Below are positions 59,815 to 64,000 of a stretch of 64,000 bases of DNA, piece after piece. Source of the DNA: Bacteroides sp. (GTDB taxonomy: Bacteria > Bacteroidota > Bacteroidia > Bacteroidales > Bacteroidaceae); NCBI GenBank assembly GCA_021202275.1, contig JAJQDI010000015.1, forward strand, positions 348,637 to 412,636, read 5' to 3'. How positions within the stretch are numbered: the stretch's first letter is position 1; every line of letters begins with the position of its first letter. The notes beneath the pieces are model-generated. The model was not told the origin of the DNA. It saw only the letters and a list, made by a program, of their open reading frames with translations, and made no database searches. Position numbers and translations under genes: made by a program.

Positions 59815-60426
59815 TTATTTCCTGCCTGGGAGCATATACCGCAACTGGTTGTGGCTGCCTTTGCATACGATCAAACCTCCGGCAATGAAACGGCGCAACT
59901 GACGAAGGGCCGTATTTTTCAACTTTCCCGTCAGAGCGGAATACTCCGCACGCGTAATGAAAGGGTGATCTTCCAGATAAGTCAGCAACAGCTCGCGGCA
60001 TTCCGCATCACTCAGGTTGGAAGAGCGGGCACGATGACTTCCCGCACGCGCCAGGCGTAACTTACCGTTCAGCTGTTTACGGAAGGAAGAAGAAGCGCGG
60101 AAATGGACGCTATCAAAACGGACAGAGATCGAATGTACTTCCCTGCGGTCACGGATCAAACGATCGGCTTTGATACCCGCGGAGAAATAACCGAAATGTC
60201 CCAGCTCTACCCGGTAACCATAATTGAGGTAGCGAAGCACATATTCACTTAAAGCTGTGAGCGCACCTTCCAGATCAGAGACAGTAAGGGTAGAGGCACG
60301 GCAGATCTCTTTCAGGATCTTGCGATAGGGAACGGTACCCGCGGAGATCAGATAGGGATGCAACAAAGGTTTTTCCTGATCCGGGTCCTGACCCGGGACT
60401 GGCTTGAAATCATAGATAGCAGACAT
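59815..60426 (-). CDS. HU-like DNA-binding protein with extra C-terminal winged-helix-like domain
   Basis: A 203-residue protein of the HU-related family common in Bacteroidota. Residues ~15-125 form the HU-like core (LISAGTVPYRKILKEICRAS, ALTALSEYVLRYLNYGYRVE, LGHFGYFSAGI). The usual product ends shortly after, at about 130-160 residues. Here a basic linker (ARAGSHRARSS) joins a domain of ~60 residues resembling a winged helix (FITRAEYSALTGKLKNTALR, then GLIVCKGSHNQLRYML). It probably binds DNA in the cytoplasm. An array of 22-bp repeats lies 86-170 bp upstream of its start and might be its own target, which is inferred. Confidence 0.85.
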   Translation of the reverse strand: MSAIYDFKPVPGQDPDQEKPLLHPYLISAGTVPYRKILKEICRASTLTVSDLEGALTALSEYVLRYLNYGYRVELGHFGYFSAGIKADRLIRDRREVHSISVRFDSVHFRASSSFRKQLNGKLRLARAGSHRARSSNLSDAECRELLLTYLEDHPFITRAEYSALTGKLKNTALRQLRRFIAGGLIVCKGSHNQLRYMLPGRK

Positions 60427-60511
60427 AGTTTGTAGGGTTTTAAAGGTTTATACGATGGAAGCCGGCTGCACATTCGCAGCCAACCCACTGACGAAAGCAT
60501 GGAAGATGATT

Positions 60512-60597
60512 GATCCCACGCCGTGAAACCACTTGTCCCATGTCGTGAAACCAGTTGTCCCACGGCATGAAACCAATCGTTTCACGACATGGGACAA
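60512..60597. repeat. Array of three 22-bp direct repeats plus one inverted copy
   Basis: Copies: 60512-60533 (GATCCCACGCCGTGAAACC..), 60534-60555 (TGTCCCATGTCGTGAAACC..) and 60556-60577 (TGTCCCACGGCATGAAACC..). The inverted copy is at 60578-60597 (CGTTTCACGACATGGGACAA). The inverted copy pairs exactly over 19 bp with the second direct copy. Each contains a small CAyGnCrTG near-palindrome. Confidence 0.85.
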
Positions 60598-61033
60598 CCC
60601 ACATCCTTAGGTAAAGATACACAATCACACTGGAATATACAATAACTATCTATGGAAAAACACAGGTGAACAATCTGTTGTACAACACACGAGACACAAC
60701 AAGAACTGGCCTTTTTCATTTAGTCTGCGACACGAGAATAAGTCCTTCGTAACTGCCTTCCTACACATGAACAAAAGCATAATTTCATATTTTAGAAGCT
60801 GTGGCACAATTACTCAACAGAGCACTCAATCCATAATGATTGGCCATCCCTGATTCCGGAAAGGAAGGGGAAGAGAGGTAGAGATAAGAGATAAAAACAA
60901 ATTCTTAACCTCCAGGGAGGTATCCATGACCAGGAATTACTTTATCAACCCCTTTGTATGGGGCTTACCGGAAGGCCGGATATCCATGAGCAGAACAGCT
61001 ACTCTATCATCCGTACCTGTCTTCTTTAACGAC
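60598..61033. other. Spacer between HU-like gene and tatC
   Basis: About 435 bp with no gene. It holds a minus-strand TATCTTTA (60612-60619), possibly the HU-like promoter, and small hairpins (GCCCC..GGGG near 60955, CCGGCCTTCCGG near 60970) that may end the tat transcript. Confidence 0.4.
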
Positions 61034-61840
61034 TTACTGCGCAGGAGTTTCTTCTTCCTCTTTGGGTTTGTCTTTGATCATCAGGATACTGAACTCATAC
61101 AACAGACACAAAGGTATAGCTACCACGCTGAGTGTAAAGGGGTCTCCCGTAGGGGTGATCACCGCAGCCAGTATCACATTCAGTACGATGGCGTGCCGGC
61201 GGTATTTGCGCAGGAACGATTTATTGACCACTCCGAGCAGGGAAAGCAGCCAGGTGACCAGAGGAAGTTCAAAAGCAAGACCCATACAGAGTATGAGTAT
61301 CATAAAATTGTCTATATAGGAATTCAGCGAGATCTGGTTGACGATGTCTGCACTGAGCTGATAGGTAGAAAGGAACCGCAGAGCCAGAGGGTATACCATA
61401 AAATAGCCCAGCAGTACGCCCAGGAAGAACATGACGCTTCCAAAGACCAATGCCTTACGTACGCCTTTCTGTTCGTTGGGGAAAAGAGCCGGACTGATAA
61501 ACTTCCATACCTCAAAGAAGAGATAAGGAACAGCCGTGACCACCGACATCCAGAAAGCCGTAGAAATATGTATAAAAAAAGGAGCTGCCAGGTTGATGTT
61601 GACCAACTTGATGTCAAACTCCTGTGTAAAGAACTCATCTGTCAGATGCAAGGTATCCCCGATCCAACGCAGGAAAGAATAGGATACGAAATCGTTGTGA
61701 CACGGCGCAAGTACCACATGGTCGAACAGCCAGGGCATGGCAATAAAATAGCCTATCGCCAACACAAGCCATACGCCGATCACACGGAACAGTACCTTTC
61801 TCAGTTCATCCAGATGATCCCAGAAGGTTATTTCTGCCAT
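61034..61840 (-). CDS. tatC: Twin-arginine translocase subunit TatC
   Basis: A 268-residue inner-membrane receptor of the Tat pathway, which exports folded proteins with twin-arginine signals. It has six membrane segments. The N-terminal ITFWDHLDELRKVLFRVIGV carries the signal-peptide-binding HLxELR motif, and FEVWKFISPALFPNEQKG and FELPLVTWLLSLLGVV are family-typical. It begins five bases after tatA, in the same operon. No tatB is seen, so the system is the minimal TatAC form. Confidence 0.96.
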   Translation of the reverse strand: MAEITFWDHLDELRKVLFRVIGVWLVLAIGYFIAMPWLFDHVVLAPCHNDFVSYSFLRWIGDTLHLTDEFFTQEFDIKLVNINLAAPFFIHISTAFWMSVVTAVPYLFFEVWKFISPALFPNEQKGVRKALVFGSVMFFLGVLLGYFMVYPLALRFLSTYQLSADIVNQISLNSYIDNFMILILCMGLAFELPLVTWLLSLLGVVNKSFLRKYRRHAIVLNVILAAVITPTGDPFTLSVVAIPLCLLYEFSILMIKDKPKEEEETPAQ

Positions 61841-61845
61841 TGCCG

Positions 61846-62070
61846 CTAATTCTTATCAGAGTCTGTCGGATCTTCTTCTAGTTCTTCTTTTGCCTTGTTT
61901 ATTTCCGCTTTCGCTTCATTCACTCCATCTTTGAAGCTCTTCACACCTTTACCAAGTCCTTTCATCAGTTCAGGTATCTTCTTACCTCCGAAAAGCAACA
62001 GGATCAACAGTGCGATAACGATCCATTCAGACCCGCGGGGCAGGATCAATAATACAAATAGGTTTGTCAT
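61846..62070 (-). CDS. tatA: Twin-arginine translocase subunit TatA/E
   Basis: A 74-residue pore-forming subunit. It has one N-terminal membrane helix ([20 protein letters not shown]), the hinge FGGKKIPEL, the amphipathic helix [18 protein letters not shown] and an acidic tail. It lies directly upstream of tatC. The gene ends with TAG, which shows that TAG serves as a normal stop here. Confidence 0.95.
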   Translation of the reverse strand: MTNLFVLLILPRGSEWIVIALLILLLFGGKKIPELMKGLGKGVKSFKDGVNEAKAEINKAKEELEEDPTDSDKN

Positions 62071-62111
62071 CTTTCTTATTTATTGAATGAGATTCGTAAC
62101 ATTACTTTCTG

Positions 62112-62119
62112 CAAAGATA
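62112..62119 (-). promoter_or_regulatory. Candidate -7 box (TATCTTTG) of tatAC
   Basis: Minus-strand TAnnTTTG match about 42 bp before the tatA start. Confidence 0.5.
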
Positions 62120-62214
62120 AAAGATTCGACGGGGCAGTCATACAATTTATGCTTTTTTTTCATTCCGCGAAGCAAACAAAAGGAAAAACAAGAGATTTAC
62201 CATTGGACGATTGT

Positions 62215-62500
62215 CGATGTACGATTGAAATTACTTTTGTTTGATTGGACAGGTTTTCTCTTTCTTCTTTTGTTCTTTTGCACATTCATATTTATTGAAT
62301 TAGACAGAAGAACATAAGAACATATAAGAAAACGGATATGTACATCTTGGAGACGCAAGTAGTATGCGTCTCTACAGGTGGATGCTACCATGTCTTTTCA
62401 ATCGTAATTAGCTTTGCTGACCGTTGGTTGGCTTCGTCGACCGTTGGTTCGTCAATGATCCAATGGTAAATCTCTTGTCTTTTCAATCGTACATCGTAAA
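62215..62500. repeat. Composite repeat block: short inverted element, palindrome and ACCGTTGGTT module
   Basis: GTTTGATTGGACAGGTTTTC leads into CTTCTTTTGTTCTTTTGCAC, then the inverse arm TTAGACAGAAGAACATAAGA (to about 62335). The palindrome GGAGACGCAAGTAGTATGCG / TCTCTAC (62348-62378) follows. Module copy 4 (62395-62453) has CTGACCGTTGGTTGGCTTCG and TCGACCGTTGGTTCG. It closes with CAATCGTACATCGTAAATC. Confidence 0.75.
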
Positions 62501-62505
62501 TCCCT

Positions 62506-64000
62506 TCATTCCTGATAATATACCCTCTTGACCCGTGCCGAAATACCCGTCAGCACTTCATAGGGAATAGTATCCATGGCTTCGGCCAGTCGGGTGACGG
62601 GCAGATCGTCTCCGAAGATGATCACCGGATCTCCTTCTTTGCAATCGATATCGGTGACATCTACCATACAGACATCCATACAGATATTCCCCACATACGG
62701 CGCTTTTTCGCCTCCCACCAGGCAATAGGCTCTGCCGTTGCCCAGGTGGCGTTCCAGTCCGTCAGCATATCCGATGGGTAGCGCCGCGATGCGGGAAGGG
62801 CGGGTCAATACTCCTTTGCGGCTGTATCCGACTGTCTCTCCTGCCGGTACCTCCTTGATCTGCAAGATCGTGGTCCGCAGGGTACTGACGTTGTGGATAA
62901 TGGAATTGTCTACCGGATTGATGCCATACAGCCCGATGCCGAGTCTGACCATGTCGTACTGGGCCTCCGGGAAACGATCGATCGCAGCCGAATTGCAGAT
63001 ATGCCGCAGGATCTTGTGAGGGAAAGCCTCCTGCAAAGCGGCAGACCCCTCTTCGAATAGACAGATCTGTCTGCGGGTATATTCATCCAGGCCGGGATCA
63101 TCACTCGCCGCCAGATGAGAGAATACGGAACGGACAATGAGCGCGTTCTGCGCCTTCAGCCTGCGCACCAATTCGGGCACCTCATGCGGTTCGAAACCTA
63201 ACCGGTGCATACCCGTATCTAATTTCACATGGATCGGGAAATGAGTGATGCCTTCCCGTTCCGCTGCCCGGATCATGGCATCGAGCAGATGGAAGTTGTA
63301 GACCTCCGGTTCCAGCTTGTGATTGAACATGGTCTTAAATGCCGAAAGTTCCGGGTTCATAATGATGATAGAGGCAGTGATACCTGCCTGCCTGAGGTCC
63401 GTACCTTCGTCTGCCACGGCCACCGCCAGATAATCGGCGCGGTGCTCCTGCAAGGTTTTGGCTATCTCATACGAACCGGCACCGTAGGCCGAGGCCTTCA
63501 CCATACACATCACCCGGGTAGAAGGAAGAAGCTTGCCGCGGAAGTAATTGAGATTATCGACCATCGCTCCCAGATCTACCTCCAGAATGGTCTCATGCAC
63601 ACGTTCTTCGAGTACCTCTGTAACGCAGTCGAAGCGGTAGTGACGGGCACCTTTGATCAGGATGATCTCATTTTCGATGGGCAGGCTGCCGTTGCGAAGG
63701 GCTTCCAGCAGCCGTTCGGTACTGCGGAAGAAATGTTTTTCCGTTTCGAACCGGGATGCACTGGAAAGCAGATCGGGCCCTACCCCGATCAACTTATCAA
63801 TACCGTGGCTCTGCATCAGTTGGCTCACCTTGCGGTAGAGGGTGGTGACACTGTGCCCGGTCTCTAAGATATCAGAGAGAATGAGGGTCTTCCTGAGACC
63901 TTTGGTCACGGCACGTCGCTCCAGGAACCCCAGGGCAATATCTAAAGAGGCCAGATCGGAATTGTAACTATCGTTGATGATGAGGCAATTGTTTTTGCCT
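62506..64000 (-). CDS. MurF-alanine racemase fusion, 5' part cut by the window edge
   Basis: The visible 498 codons are the C-terminus of a UDP-MurNAc-tripeptide-D-Ala-D-Ala ligase (INDSYNSDLASLDIALGFLE, then LRKTLILSDILETG) joined to a complete alanine racemase. The racemase starts near HETILEVDLGAMVDNLNYFR. Its PLP-binding Lys is in MCMVKASAYGAGS, and the C-terminal domain has RIAALPIGYADGLERHLGNG and YVGNICMDVCMVDVTD. Bacteroidota commonly carry this fusion, which couples D-alanine supply to the last cytoplasmic peptide step of peptidoglycan synthesis. The frame is open to the last base of the window, so the gene is partial only because of the boundary. Confidence 0.95.
   Translation of the reverse strand, partial: GKNNCLIINDSYNSDLASLDIALGFLERRAVTKGLRKTLILSDILETGHSVTTLYRKVSQLMQSHGIDKLIGVGPDLLSSASRFETEKHFFRSTERLLEALRNGSLPIENEIILIKGARHYRFDCVTEVLEERVHETILEVDLGAMVDNLNYFRGKLLPSTRVMCMVKASAYGAGSYEIAKTLQEHRADYLAVAVADEGTDLRQAGITASIIIMNPELSAFKTMFNHKLEPEVYNFHLLDAMIRAAEREGITHFPIHVKLDTGMHRLGFEPHEVPELVRRLKAQNALIVRSVFSHLAASDDPGLDEYTRRQICLFEEGSAALQEAFPHKILRHICNSAAIDRFPEAQYDMVRLGIGLYGINPVDNSIIHNVSTLRTTILQIKEVPAGETVGYSRKGVLTRPSRIAALPIGYADGLERHLGNGRAYCLVGGEKAPYVGNICMDVCMVDVTDIDCKEGDPVIIFGDDLPVTRLAEAMDTIPYEVLTGISARVKRVYYQE

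Noticed and set aside
60512..60597. CRISPR array
   Set aside because: The 22-bp units are contiguous with no spacers and include an inverted copy. No cas genes are present.
60926..61849. 307-codon plus-strand frame opposite tatC
   Set aside because: TatC is unmistakable on the minus strand. The opposite frame is hydrophilic noise.

Overview
The window is a piece of a Bacteroidales chromosome (phylum Bacteroidota), roughly 48% GC by eye. Evidence: two SusC/SusD pairs, a one-protein hybrid two-component system (HTCS), a MurF-alanine racemase fusion running off the right edge, a dipeptidyl peptidase IV / lipoyl synthase / RsmI / FabI block, and many -7 boxes of the Bacteroides type TAnnTTTG. 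I cannot fix the genus.

Layout. 1-7.4 kb: housekeeping genes (small membrane protein, DPP IV, lipA, a membrane protein with a possible NUDIX-like tail, rsmI, fabI). 7.5-16.7 kb: plus-strand pectin enzymes (GH28, a GH78 rhamnosidase fused to a sialidase-like propeller, DUF4861, GH43). 16.8-18.4 kb: a phosphatase and a broken esterase. 19.0-34.4 kb: two tandem SusC-SusD-surface lipoprotein triads. 35.1-36.1 kb: a broken SemiSWEET transporter and a broken lipoprotein. 36.4-45.3 kb: an HTCS regulator diverging from an esterase, then a hybrid histidine kinase. 45.5-53.6 kb: a minus-strand pectin operon in transcription order GH105, CE8, GH2 remnant, GH140, GH28, CE12-CE8. 53.9-55.4 kb: a divergent hexuronate (ExuT-like) transporter. 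55.7-64.0 kb: a possible small RNA, a nuclease-helicase, an HU-like protein, tatA/tatC and murF-alr.

Together the 7.5-55 kb region reads as a pectin (homogalacturonan, possibly RG-I/RG-II) utilisation locus. Surface SusC/D systems capture oligosaccharides. Methyl- and acetylesterases (CE8, CE12, others), GH28, GH78, GH43, GH105 and GH140 take them apart in the periplasm. ExuT imports uronic acid. The HTCS and the hybrid kinase sense breakdown products.

Two things stand out. First, at least seven locus genes are interrupted in the sequence as given: three by single in-frame TAG codons (SusC, SemiSWEET, CE12-CE8), three by frameshifts and one by an internal deletion. fabI and the first small gene also look frameshifted at homopolymers, so some lesions may be sequencing errors while others look like real decay. 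Second, nearly every long spacer carries members of one composite, non-coding repeat family: a MITE-like element of about 140 bp with inverted ends, a GAGACGC palindrome, and an ACCGTTGGTT module. Separately, an array of three 22-bp direct repeats plus one inverted copy lies upstream of the HU-like gene.
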